From Elusimicrobiota bacterium (GTDB taxonomy: Bacteria > Elusimicrobiota > Elusimicrobia > UBA1565): a stretch of 42,011 nt of DNA. Numbering within the stretch: position 1 is the first letter of the stretch; every line of letters begins with the position of its first letter. The position numbers were made by a program, and so were the translations under genes. This document shows, piece after piece, positions 23,194 through 31,568 of the stretch. The stretch lies in the NCBI GenBank assembly GCA_016212885.1, contig JACRDO010000148.1, positions 1-42,011 of the forward strand. Reading direction: 5' to 3'. The notes under the pieces are model-generated. The model saw only the letters and a program-made list of their open reading frames with translations. It was not told where the DNA came from and did not search any database.

Positions 23194-24033
23194 ATGATCC
23201 GACCTGAAAGCCTCTACGCCCTTCTGGAATTCCTCGCGTCGCTGCGCGAGCCCGACGAACCCAAGATCTGGTCGCGCGCGCTCGAGAAGACGGCCGCCTC
23301 GCTCGAGGCCAAGTCCGCCTGCTACTTCTACTTCGACATGAAGAGCCGGCGGCTCGCGCCGTTCCACTCCATCGGCCGGGAGCTTTCCTCCCGCGCGACG
23401 GTGCCCGTCGGCGAAGGCCTCTGCGGCTGGGTCGCGCGCTACCACGAGCCCCTCCTGGCGCCGGAGGCCGCCGCGGACCCCCGCTTCCGACCCGAGCTCG
23501 ACGGCCCCGCGGCCTCGCTCCTCTGCGTCCCCATCTTCGACCGCCTCGATTTCTCCGGAGCGCTCTCCTACGCGGACGGCCCGAACCCTCTGGCGCAGGA
23601 GGACATGCGCTTCGCGCTGGCGGTCTCCCAGCACGTCTCGCTCTCTTTGAGGCGCCTGAAGCTCGAGAGCATGGTCAACCGCGTGACCTCCTACAACTCG
23701 AGCATCCTCGACAACCTCTCGGGCGGGTTCCTGGCCTTAGACCTCCGCGGCCGCGTCATGATCTGCAACCCCGCGGCGCGGCGCATCCTCGCTGTCCAAG
23801 GGGAGGTGACCGACCTGCCCATCGAATCCGCCCTTCCCGCGATCCCCCAGCTGGCCGCGGTCCTGCGCGAGACCTTGTCGAAGAAAGCGGTGGTCAAGCG
23901 CCAGGAGCTGCGCTGGACCTACGAGGGCCAAGGCCGCCTCCTCGGCTCCAGCACCATGCTCATCCAGGACACCGAGGGCCGCTTCACCGGCGCAGGCGTC
24001 ATGTTCCAGGATCTCACGAACATCAACAGATGA
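23194..24033 (+). CDS. GAF-PAS sensor protein without output domain
   Basis: The 279-residue protein has a GAF domain at about residues 15-150 (ACYFYFDMKSRRLAPFHSIG, VPVGEGLCGWVARYHEPLLA, ASLLCVPIFDRLDFSGALSY) and a PAS domain from about 165 (SSILDNLSGGFLALDLRGRV, MICNPAARRILAVQGE, GAGVMFQDLTNINR). The sequence stops exactly where a histidine kinase or GGDEF domain would normally begin; the DLT..N.. ending is the usual PAS-kinase linker. There is no stop-shifted continuation downstream, where an opposite-strand gene ends one base later. It is either a stand-alone sensor that works with a partner, or a truncated kinase. It follows the amidase by four bases and is probably co-transcribed. Confidence 0.85.
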   Translation: MIRPESLYALLEFLASLREPDEPKIWSRALEKTAASLEAKSACYFYFDMKSRRLAPFHSIGRELSSRATVPVGEGLCGWVARYHEPLLAPEAAADPRFRPELDGPAASLLCVPIFDRLDFSGALSYADGPNPLAQEDMRFALAVSQHVSLSLRRLKLESMVNRVTSYNSSILDNLSGGFLALDLRGRVMICNPAARRILAVQGEVTDLPIESALPAIPQLAAVLRETLSKKAVVKRQELRWTYEGQGRLLGSSTMLIQDTEGRFTGAGVMFQDLTNINR

Positions 24034-24034
24034 G

Positions 24035-26011
24035 TTAATGCTTCAGCCGGTCAAAAGCCCGCCGGATTTCCAGCCTCCGGCGCTGCAGCTGCTCAAGGAG
24101 CTTCTTGGCGTCTTCCGTCTTCATGAGGCCCTTGCTCAGGCCCCGGATGCGCTCGATGGCCGCTTCAATCTCCCGAGCCGCCCGTTCGTAGGCCGCCGTT
24201 GCCTCGGCTTTCCTGCCAGCCCGGGCGTACGTTTCAGCCAGCGGGATGAGGATGTCAAGCTGTCCGGGGCTCCGCTTGTCCGCGGATTCCCAGGCCCGCA
24301 GAGCCAGGCTGACTTTCCCTGTCGAGCGATAGCTTTCAGCCAGCAGGCAGTCGAGGCGGGTCCGCAGGGCGCTGTCCCCCTCATCCCCGCTTGGGATCAG
24401 AGCTTGCGCCTGCACCAGCAATGCCGCGGCCTCTTGCGGCCGCTTCTTCAATAGGGAGGCCCCGTACTTCATGAAGGGCATGAACCAGCCGGGCGCGCTC
24501 TCCAGCGCCCTCCGGTATTGGGCCAGCGCTTCTTTCTCCTTTCCAAGAGCCGAATAAACGTCTCCCAGCTTCTCGTGCAGGGCGGCTTTAGCCGAGGGTT
24601 CGTTCTCGACTAAGGCCGCGGCCGCGAGCAGCCTTTGCGCTCCGGCAGGGTCCCTCAGCCGCAAGCGCAGAAGGCCCAGGACATAGCCTGAGCCTTGGGA
24701 GTGCGTGAGCCCTGGATCCATGAAATCGACGCGGATGGAGGGCTGAAGTCCGAACGCTATTTCATAGGCGGCCAAGGCCTTGGTGTAGTCGTGTTCGGTG
24801 CTGTAGTAGTAACTTGCCAGCAGGACCTGGGCCGCGGCGTTCTGAGGGGCGCAGGCCGCGCTCTGCCTGCAGAGGCCGCCCCAGTCCCGGTAGAGGCCGC
24901 TGCGTAGGACCGATAGCAGGCCCCAGCAAAGCGCGAGCGCGGCCAAGAGGAAGCGGGCGCGCGTCTCATAAAGGAGGGAGATCAGGAGCAGGCAGGAGCC
25001 CGCGCAGGCGCCGTAGAGATACCTGTCCGCCACAAGGGTATAGCTCGCGGATGGAACCATGGAGCCCGAGTCTGCGAAAGGGATCAGATGCAGATAAGGG
25101 AGCAGGCTGATGAGGATCCAGCTTAGGAGGAAGGCTCGCATGGGGCGAGCCCGCCAGCGCCACAAGAGAAAGGCATAGAACGGCAGGAGAAGGAAGAGGA
25201 GCCGGCTTTGGCTCAGGGTGTGCATCAGGCAGAGGGGATAGGGGATGAGCAGGGCCTTCAAATACCAGCCGAAAGCCGCAGCCGGCAGGGCGGGGGACCA
25301 GGCTGGAAGCTGCTCAGCGGGCAGAACCGCCGCGGGAGCCAGGAGCCGGAACCGGAACCAGAGGTAGGCCGCGGCGAGGATGAGGAGGGCGCCGCCCCGC
25401 TTGAGATGCCAGGGAAGTTTTTCGCGCTCGAAGCAGACCGCGTAGGCGCTGACCAGGCCCAAGGCCAGCAGGCCGGTCTCCTTGGAGAGCAGCGCGGCCA
25501 CGAAGGCGCAGGAGAGAGCGAGCTTGGACCCATCCATCCAGGAGAGCAGGGTCAGCAGACTGAAGAAGAAGGCCAGCAAATGGCCTTTGAAGATTGAGAT
25601 GTTGACGGCCTCCGTATGCGCCGGGAAAAGGGCGAACAGGAGTGCGGCCGCCAAGGCGGCTCCTCTCTGCAGCGAGAGCCGGCGGCCCAATTCATAGACC
25701 AGATACGCGTTGGCCGCGTGCAGTCCGATGCCGAGCGCGCGATAGGCCGCGGGATCCCGATGGATGGGGAAATGCAGGAGCGTGGTAAGGGGCTGGTAGG
25801 TGCGCTCATGGCTGAACTGGAAGTACTGCAGGGACGCCAGCTGCCTCCAGAAGTCGGCGAACGGAAGCTGGTAGATGGGGTTGCGCTGGATGAAGAGGAA
25901 GTCGTCGAAGGTCAGGACAGGAGCGGACAGGACGATGAAATAGACGGCCCAGACAGCCGCGGCCACGGCCAGCCCTGCGATCAGCCTCTCCCGCGCCAAA
26001 CGCCCAGGCAT
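24035..26011 (-). CDS. Polytopic GT-C-type glycosyltransferase with C-terminal TPRs (TMTC-like)
   Basis: The 658-residue protein starts at the ATG at 26011 (one-base overlap with the previous stop; a TTG just upstream is less likely). About ten to eleven membrane segments occupy residues 8-385. The first outside loop has the Asp pair LTFDDFLFIQRNP (Asp36, Asp37) and YQPLTTLLHFPIH, and a later loop has ALLSKETGLLAL, all as in TMTC/PMT-type GT-C enzymes using lipid-linked sugars. Residues about 400-658 are TPRs (ALAQYRRALESAPGWFMPFM, TYARAGRKAEATAAYERAAR). It ends the surface-fibre operon, so it may O-glycosylate the secreted fibre proteins. That link is inference from position. Confidence 0.8.
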   Translation of the reverse strand: MPGRLARERLIAGLAVAAAVWAVYFIVLSAPVLTFDDFLFIQRNPIYQLPFADFWRQLASLQYFQFSHERTYQPLTTLLHFPIHRDPAAYRALGIGLHAANAYLVYELGRRLSLQRGAALAAALLFALFPAHTEAVNISIFKGHLLAFFFSLLTLLSWMDGSKLALSCAFVAALLSKETGLLALGLVSAYAVCFEREKLPWHLKRGGALLILAAAYLWFRFRLLAPAAVLPAEQLPAWSPALPAAAFGWYLKALLIPYPLCLMHTLSQSRLLFLLLPFYAFLLWRWRARPMRAFLLSWILISLLPYLHLIPFADSGSMVPSASYTLVADRYLYGACAGSCLLLISLLYETRARFLLAALALCWGLLSVLRSGLYRDWGGLCRQSAACAPQNAAAQVLLASYYYSTEHDYTKALAAYEIAFGLQPSIRVDFMDPGLTHSQGSGYVLGLLRLRLRDPAGAQRLLAAAALVENEPSAKAALHEKLGDVYSALGKEKEALAQYRRALESAPGWFMPFMKYGASLLKKRPQEAAALLVQAQALIPSGDEGDSALRTRLDCLLAESYRSTGKVSLALRAWESADKRSPGQLDILIPLAETYARAGRKAEATAAYERAAREIEAAIERIRGLSKGLMKTEDAKKLLEQLQRRRLEIRRAFDRLKH

Positions 26012-27897
26012 CAACGATATCTGCCGCAGCGGAAGCTCACATCATCGCCCCCGGTGGACGGGCCCTGATACTCGTATCGGGCGAAGATGCCGCTGGCCGT
26101 CTCCATCCCCCAGCCGCCTCCCACGAGGATCGCCGCGGGAAGCCCGCTCAGCACGATGACTCTGGAGTTGTAGTTCGACGCCGCGATGTTCCAGCTGCCG
26201 TCTGCGCCGTAGTCCGCGTTCGGCCAGTGCGTATTGCGAAAATACCCGTCGGCCCAATTCAAGGGGGCGCCGACGTAGTTCTGCCCGGATTGGGCCCAGT
26301 CCGCGACCCACTCCCACATGGAGCCGTTCATGTTCTCCGCGCCCGCGCTGGAGAGGCAGCTCCCGCCCTGTCCCGGGGTGGTGGGGCCGGCGTCCGAGGT
26401 GTTGCAGTTCGGCGGGACTCCGACGAGGCCGGGGTCCGGGGTCCCGGCGGCCGCGGCCTGCCATTCCGCTTCGCTCAGCAGGTGCTTGCCAGCGTTGGCG
26501 CAGGCGATGTTGGCCTGGAACCACGAGGCGCTCGAAGGCTTCACCCCGGAAACGCTGCGGGCGTAGATCGGGTTCGCCCCGCCCGAGGCGCAGTCCTGCC
26601 CGGCCTCCGCGCACGGGTAGTCGCCGTCCACGATCCCGTACTGCGTGCCTCCGGTCCGCGAGGACCACACCGACGCCTCGTATTTGTCCACGCAGAGGTC
26701 CCCCACCGGGACCATCGCATCGTTCGGATCAATGGGATTGACGCACGGCCGGGTCCAGCTGCCCGCGTAGCGCCTGGTCGCGGCCTGCATCGCTGCCACG
26801 GGGTCAGCTGCGAGGGTCAGCGCGCCGGTCATGATATCCCCGGCGCTGAAGACCACGCTGTTCTCTAGATTGGCCGCGGGGATGCTTCCGGTGAGATTGG
26901 CCGCCTGCAGGTCCGGGAAGGCCCACGCGCCGCCCGCGAAGAACGGCGCGCTCACTCCCCCCGCCTTTGCGAGAATCCCCGAGGAAGCCTCCAGGCTGAA
27001 GAGCGCGGGGCCTGTCCGCGTGAACGTGCCGCTGGACGCGGTGAGTCCCCCGCTCAGCGTCGCGGACCCTGCAATGATGCCGTAGGCCACGGAGACTCCG
27101 CCGCCGGCCGTAACGGCCTGGCCCGCGGTGAAGGTGTTGGGGACCGAGGTGAACGCCGCCGTGCTCGGAAGCATGGAGGAATCCATGGGCCCGTTGAGCA
27201 GGCTTCCGGCGTTCAGCCGGACCCCCATATTGAGTGTCCCGTCCTGGACCCCGGCCGTGGGCGCGTACGCGGCGGTTACTCCGGTCACCCCCGCTCCATT
27301 GCCGTAGAGCCAGGCGGCGCTGACCGATGAGGCAATGGCCACGGCCATTCCCGCGGCTCCCAGGCTGGTGATGGGGTCCGAACCGCCTCCGGCATGGGAA
27401 GCGGCATGGGGCGTGATGGTCGCATTCACCCAAGCCGAGCCGCTCGAGAATTTCAGGATGCTGACGGAAGAGTCGTACCACAGGTCCCCCGGGGAGGGCG
27501 AGGCAGGGGCCGCGAAAGCGTAGGTATAGCTTTTCCCGGAATGGAGGAGGGCGTTCATTGAATAGGGGGCCGCGGCCAGCTCCTCGCGGGGGCTGAGCTT
27601 GGTTCCCTCCACCTCCAATTCGAGCCAGCGGCCGCCGCTTTCCCAGTTCACGCCCGTCGGCTGAAGGACCGCGCGGAAGGCCCCCGTGCTCAAGGACACC
27701 GGGCTCGCGGCGCTGGTCCACAAAGGGGCCCCGCCGGAGGCGGAATCGTAGAGCCGGAACACCATGCTCTTTGCGCCCGAAACCAGCACGCCGGATTCCT
27801 TCAGGACCCCCTGGTAGTTGATCTTTCCTGGAACCGCGGCCCACACCGGGGAGGCGGACAGAAGAAAGGCGGCCGCGGCCGCCCTCGCCGTCCTCAT
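26011..27897 (-). CDS. Secreted fibre-like protein with C-terminal FGE-fold domain (paralog A)
   Basis: The 628-residue protein starts at the ATG at 27897 with a signal peptide (MRTARAAAAAFLLSASPVWA). The N-terminal module (VPGKINYQGVLKESGVLVSG, MVFRLYDSASGGAPLW) is a type common in large bacterial surface proteins. A Gly/Ala/Ser/Thr-rich middle follows, including the phage-tail-fibre-like MTGALTLAADPVAAMQAATR. Residues about 383-628 are an FGE/SUMF1-like domain (VPVGDLCVDKYEASVW, LLSEAEWQAAAAGTP, GSMWEWVADWAQS, VSFRCGRYR). The CxxxxC catalytic pair of true FGE is absent around VGGGWGMETASG, so it is probably a binding (lectin-like) head. Six cysteines may form disulfides. Closely related to the next upstream gene. 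Confidence 0.85.
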   Translation of the reverse strand: MRTARAAAAAFLLSASPVWAAVPGKINYQGVLKESGVLVSGAKSMVFRLYDSASGGAPLWTSAASPVSLSTGAFRAVLQPTGVNWESGGRWLELEVEGTKLSPREELAAAPYSMNALLHSGKSYTYAFAAPASPSPGDLWYDSSVSILKFSSGSAWVNATITPHAASHAGGGSDPITSLGAAGMAVAIASSVSAAWLYGNGAGVTGVTAAYAPTAGVQDGTLNMGVRLNAGSLLNGPMDSSMLPSTAAFTSVPNTFTAGQAVTAGGGVSVAYGIIAGSATLSGGLTASSGTFTRTGPALFSLEASSGILAKAGGVSAPFFAGGAWAFPDLQAANLTGSIPAANLENSVVFSAGDIMTGALTLAADPVAAMQAATRRYAGSWTRPCVNPIDPNDAMVPVGDLCVDKYEASVWSSRTGGTQYGIVDGDYPCAEAGQDCASGGANPIYARSVSGVKPSSASWFQANIACANAGKHLLSEAEWQAAAAGTPDPGLVGVPPNCNTSDAGPTTPGQGGSCLSSAGAENMNGSMWEWVADWAQSGQNYVGAPLNWADGYFRNTHWPNADYGADGSWNIAASNYNSRVIVLSGLPAAILVGGGWGMETASGIFARYEYQGPSTGGDDVSFRCGRYR

Positions 27898-27898
27898 C

Positions 27899-29794
27899 TT
27901 ACCGCCGCCTGCCGCAGCGGAACCCCACGTAAGCACGCGAGGCTGTGGGGCCCTCGCGCGCGTCCAAGGCGAAGACACCGGCGTCGGTCAGGTCCGAATA
28001 GGAGCCCCCGCGGATCAGGGCCGCGGGAAGCCCGGTCCGGTAGCCGCCGCCGTTGTCGGCGCGTCCGGCCACGTTCCAGCTCCCGTCGCTCCCATAGCTG
28101 GCATCGGGCCACTGCGCGCTGACGAACGAGCCTTGGGTCCAGTTGGTCGGCGGGCCGTTGTAGTGCTGCCCCGCCTGGATCCAGTTCGCCACCCATTCGG
28201 AGACGGAACCCGCCATGTTCTCGGCGCCGCAGCTCGACAAACAGCTCCCACCGCCTCCCGTCGTGGTGGGGCTGCCGCCCAAGACGTTGCAGTTCGCATC
28301 GGGATCCACGGTGCCGGCCGCCGCGGCCTGCCACTCCGCGTTGCTCAGCAGGCGCTTGCCCGAGTTCGAGCACGCGACGGAGGCCTGAAACCACGTGATG
28401 TACCTCGAAGGAGTGACCGCGGAAACGCTGCGCGCGAAGATCGGATTGGCCGCGCTTGCGCCGCAGTCCTGGCCGTTGTCCAAGCACGGGTAGTTGTCCG
28501 CGTTTGCACCGTACTGCGCGCTCCATGTGGGAGGCGCGGACCACACAGAGGCCTCATACTTGTCCACGCAAAGGTCCCCCACCGGAACCATCACATCGCT
28601 TGCGTCGTTGGGGTTGACGCAGGGCCGGGTCCAGCTGTCCACGTACCGCTTGGTCGCCGCTTCCATGGCCGCGGAGGGATCAGCTGAGAGGACCAGGGCC
28701 CCGGTCATCGTGCCGCCGGCCTTGGGCACGGCGTTGCCCAGGGCCGCGGAAGGCACGACCCCGGAGAGATTGGCGGCCGGAAGATTGAAGAGCCCGGCCC
28801 CGCTGCCTGAGAAGAACGGCGCGCTCACCCCGCCCGCCTTCACCAGGATCCCGGAGGAGGTCTCCAAGCTGTAGGACGTATTGCCGGTGCGGGTGAAGGT
28901 GCCGCTGGACGCGGTGATGCCCGTGTTCACGGCCGCCGAGCCTGCGATGAGCCCATATGTCACGGAAAGCCCGTCCCACGCGGTGATGGTCTGGCTCGAG
29001 GTAAATGTATTAGCGATAGAGGTAAACGCCGCCGTGCTCGGGAGTATCGCGGAGTTGACCGGGCCGTTGACCAGGCTGCCCGCGTTCACCCTCACTCCCA
29101 TGCCGAGGGTCCCATCGAGGACCCCGGCCGCGGGCACTTGGACCGCGCTCACTCCGGTCAGGCCCGCGCCGTTCCCATAAAGCCAGCCCGCGCTCACCGA
29201 GGATGCGATGGCCACGCCGAGGGCCGGCCCTCCCAGGGCCGTGAGCGGGTCCGCGCCGCCGCCCGCATGGGTGAAGGCATGGACGGCCCCGGCGCCGGTC
29301 GCGGGCATCCATGTCGAGCCGTTCCAGAATTTCAGCGTGTTCGCGGACATGTCGAACCATAGGTCCCCTGCTGCCGGCGAAGCAGGCGCCGCCCCGGCAC
29401 TGGTGTAGCGCTTACCTGAATGATAGAGGGCGTCGAGCGCATAGGGAACCGCTGTGAGCTCCTCGCGCGGAGCGAGCTTGGCCCCCTCGACCTCGACCTC
29501 CAGCCAGGGGCTGTAGGCTTCCCAGTCGACCCCGGCCGGCTGCATGACCACACGGAACACCCCCGTGGATACGGCCACGGTATAGGTCGTGCTGGTCCAG
29601 ATGGGGACAGGGGAGGATGAGGCGGCGTAGAGCCTGAAGACCATGCTCTTGGTCCCGTTGACCAGCACGCCGGATTCCCTCAGGTTCCCTTGGTAGGTGA
29701 TCTTATCGTTGACCGCGGCAGAGGCCCCAGGAGCAGAGCACGCCAACAGGGCCCCGAACGCAGATGTCAATAAGATGCCTCGGAAGGGGATCAT
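27899..29794 (-). CDS. Secreted fibre-like protein with C-terminal FGE-fold domain (paralog B)
   Basis: The 631-residue protein starts at the ATG at 29794, overlapping the previous gene's stop as ATGA. Signal peptide MIPFRGILLTSAFGALLACS..ASA; the Cys near residue 19 could alternatively suggest a lipobox-like site, though the context is poor. It has the same modules as paralog A: NDKITYQGNLRESGVLVNG, the repetitive middle with GGTMTGALVLSADPSAAMEA and ATKRYVDSW, and an FGE-like domain from about residue 390 (MVPVGDLCVDKYEASVW, LLSNAEWQAAAAGTV, RGGSYSDLTDAGVFALDA, VGFRCGRRR). No catalytic Cys pair. The two paralogs differ most on the loops after the RGGS-like motif, as expected for binding faces. 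One base separates its stop from the paralog A start. Confidence 0.85.
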   Translation of the reverse strand: MIPFRGILLTSAFGALLACSAPGASAAVNDKITYQGNLRESGVLVNGTKSMVFRLYAASSSPVPIWTSTTYTVAVSTGVFRVVMQPAGVDWEAYSPWLEVEVEGAKLAPREELTAVPYALDALYHSGKRYTSAGAAPASPAAGDLWFDMSANTLKFWNGSTWMPATGAGAVHAFTHAGGGADPLTALGGPALGVAIASSVSAGWLYGNGAGLTGVSAVQVPAAGVLDGTLGMGVRVNAGSLVNGPVNSAILPSTAAFTSIANTFTSSQTITAWDGLSVTYGLIAGSAAVNTGITASSGTFTRTGNTSYSLETSSGILVKAGGVSAPFFSGSGAGLFNLPAANLSGVVPSAALGNAVPKAGGTMTGALVLSADPSAAMEAATKRYVDSWTRPCVNPNDASDVMVPVGDLCVDKYEASVWSAPPTWSAQYGANADNYPCLDNGQDCGASAANPIFARSVSAVTPSRYITWFQASVACSNSGKRLLSNAEWQAAAAGTVDPDANCNVLGGSPTTTGGGGSCLSSCGAENMAGSVSEWVANWIQAGQHYNGPPTNWTQGSFVSAQWPDASYGSDGSWNVAGRADNGGGYRTGLPAALIRGGSYSDLTDAGVFALDAREGPTASRAYVGFRCGRRR

Positions 29795-30861
29795 CGGATC
29801 ACCATCAGCCGCCCGGTCTTTGAGTTGACTCCGGAGACGACCCTCCAGATGTAAACTCCGCTGGCGACGGCGTGCCCCGACTCGTTCTTGACGTCCCAAA
29901 CGAGCCTGGCCGGCGACAGGTTCGCGGGGATGTCGAGCTTTCGGACCCGCTGACCCACCAGGTTGTAGATATCGATCCGCCCTTCGGAAGGCAGGTTGGC
30001 GAACGTGATCCCCGCTGACTCCGTGCCGGTCCGGCCCGGCCCGGTCCCCGACTTGGGGCCGTTGGGCCGGAAGGGGACAGGGAAGGCGGAGACCTCGCCC
30101 ACCGAGCTGTCGGCCCCGCCGATGAGGGTATAGACGCTCAAGTGGTTCACCGGAGCCGCGACCCTCTTCTGGGCGGGGTCCACGCCGGAGTCGGGGACTT
30201 TGACCCAGATGCCGAGGGCCTCATCGAGGGTCCATAACGACAGGGTCTTGACCCGCACAGGCGGGCTGGTCCCGTCCGCAATGCCGTCGCCCGCCGCGTC
30301 AGGGTAGCGGATGGAGAGCACGCTCGGGGAAAGGAGCGGGGCGTCGTAGACTCCGTTCTCATCCATCAGCTTGACCTCCCAGATGCTTCCGGCGAGAGGC
30401 TGGGCCACGGGCCCTTGGTTGGCCAGGAGCACCGAGTTGGCGTTGGCGATCTTGGCGGGGTCCACGGAGAGCGGATTCTGCGCCGGGTCGCTCCGGAAGA
30501 GAACGTCGAACCCGGAGGCGGCCACGGAAAAAGGAGAGAACAGCAGGGAGATGGCGCCGGTCGGGTCCTGCGCCGTATAGGCCCCCGAGTTCTGCAAACT
30601 GAATCTGGGCGGGTTGTAGAAGCCTCTGCGCAGCGCGTACGCGCTTCCCTGCAGGAGGTCCGGCCCGCTGGAAGGCAGCAGGGTCTGGCCGAATGACCCT
30701 CGAGCGCTCCAATTCCCTCCGGCGACGGCGTTGCCGCCCCCCGAGTCCTGAACGGAGAGGTCCAGGCTGTAGTTTCCGCCCGCGCTGAGCTGGCCCGCCG
30801 CCTCAGGCGCCAAGCAGGCAGCTGCCAGCGCAAACAGGAAAGCGCGAGAGAGGCCGCTCAT
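29791..30861 (-). CDS. Secreted protein with C-terminal type IX-like sorting/FlgD-Ig-like domain
   Basis: The 356-residue protein has a signal peptide (MSGLSRAFLFALAAACLAPE), a region starting LSAGGNYSLDLSVQDSGGGN with SFGQTLLPSSGPDLLQGSAY, a pattern seen in many proteins that are surface exported, and a middle beta domain. Residues about 275-356 match the carboxy-terminal Ig-like sorting family: AFPVPFRPNGPK, ITFANLPSEGRIDIYNLVGQ, RLVWDVKNESGHAVASGVYI and a final SKTGRLMVIR. In Bacteroidota such tails direct secretion by the type IX system, with PorV as shuttle; here a PorV/PorQ-like gene is two genes upstream. Overlaps both neighbours as ATGA. Confidence 0.82.
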   Translation of the reverse strand: MSGLSRAFLFALAAACLAPEAAGQLSAGGNYSLDLSVQDSGGGNAVAGGNWSARGSFGQTLLPSSGPDLLQGSAYALRRGFYNPPRFSLQNSGAYTAQDPTGAISLLFSPFSVAASGFDVLFRSDPAQNPLSVDPAKIANANSVLLANQGPVAQPLAGSIWEVKLMDENGVYDAPLLSPSVLSIRYPDAAGDGIADGTSPPVRVKTLSLWTLDEALGIWVKVPDSGVDPAQKRVAAPVNHLSVYTLIGGADSSVGEVSAFPVPFRPNGPKSGTGPGRTGTESAGITFANLPSEGRIDIYNLVGQRVRKLDIPANLSPARLVWDVKNESGHAVASGVYIWRVVSGVNSKTGRLMVIR

Positions 30862-31568
30862 GGCTTCGCCTTCCTATTGGAGGAACCCTGCCCGCCTTCG
30901 ATCCGCTGGAGGTACCTGCGGATGCGCTTCTCGGGGATCGAGCTGATCTTCGAGGCGGCCGCGAGCGCGCCGCTCCAGTGCTTCTTGGCCTGGTCCATAT
31001 CCTCCTGGGAATAGTAGTAGAAGCCCCATACGGCTTCCTGGTACCAGTTCGGCCGCCACGTGAACCGGGAGTGCTTCCAGGCGACCCTCTGCGTCATCCT
31101 CCCATGGATCTGGGCCTGCACCCAGGCGTCGTCCGGATTCTGCTCCAGGATCGCGTACAGCCAGTCATAGGCTTCCAGCAGGTCGTCTTCTTCAAGGCGC
31201 TCCTCGAGCTTCTCGCTCCAGCGGCCGTGCGGGATCACCCAGACCCGGTCCATCTCGCGGCTGTCCTCCGCCTGCCTCCGGAGCTCCGAGCGCTCCTGCT
31301 GGATCTGCGACTTCTCCGACGCGGCGGCCGTGCGCGCGGCCAGACGCAGGAGCTCCCGTGCCTGAGGATGGGAAGGATCCTTGAGGACCACCTCCAGCGC
31401 GAAGCGCAGCGATGCGTCGTAGCGGCCCTGCCGGTACGCCTCCCGGCCCTGCTGGAGCGAGAACTCCGTTTCGGACTCGGATCGCGAGGGATCGAGGCCG
31501 TACGCGTTCCCCAGGCAGAAGCCGAGGGGCAGGAGCAGCATGGCGATTCTAGCGCTTGAGCTGCTCAT
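30858..31568 (-). CDS. Secreted TPR protein
   Basis: The 236-residue protein has an N-terminal signal-like segment (MLLLPLGFCLGNAYG), so an ATG at 31541 is as good a start as 31568. TPR-like helices follow (QGREAYRQGRYDASLRFALE, HPQARELLRLAARTAA), a charged coil, then a second helical part (EAYDWLYAILEQNPDDAWVQ, GFYYYSQEDMDQAKKHWSGA). Both starts lie at or within the end of the PorV-like gene, so the proteins are translationally coupled. It is probably a periplasmic scaffold for the neighbouring barrel or secreted proteins. Confidence 0.75.
   Translation of the reverse strand: MSSSSARIAMLLLPLGFCLGNAYGLDPSRSESETEFSLQQGREAYRQGRYDASLRFALEVVLKDPSHPQARELLRLAARTAAASEKSQIQQERSELRRQAEDSREMDRVWVIPHGRWSEKLEERLEEDDLLEAYDWLYAILEQNPDDAWVQAQIHGRMTQRVAWKHSRFTWRPNWYQEAVWGFYYYSQEDMDQAKKHWSGALAAASKISSIPEKRIRRYLQRIEGGQGSSNRKAKP

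Noticed and set aside
26011..27897. Active formylglycine-generating enzyme
   Set aside because: The CxxxxC pair required for catalysis is missing and no sulfatase gene is near.
26011..29794. Diversity-generating retroelement target genes
   Set aside because: The FGE-like C-terminal domains are typical DGR targets, but there is no reverse transcriptase or template repeat in the window, and the differing codons between paralogs do not keep constant third bases as adenine-directed mutagenesis of AAY codons would give.
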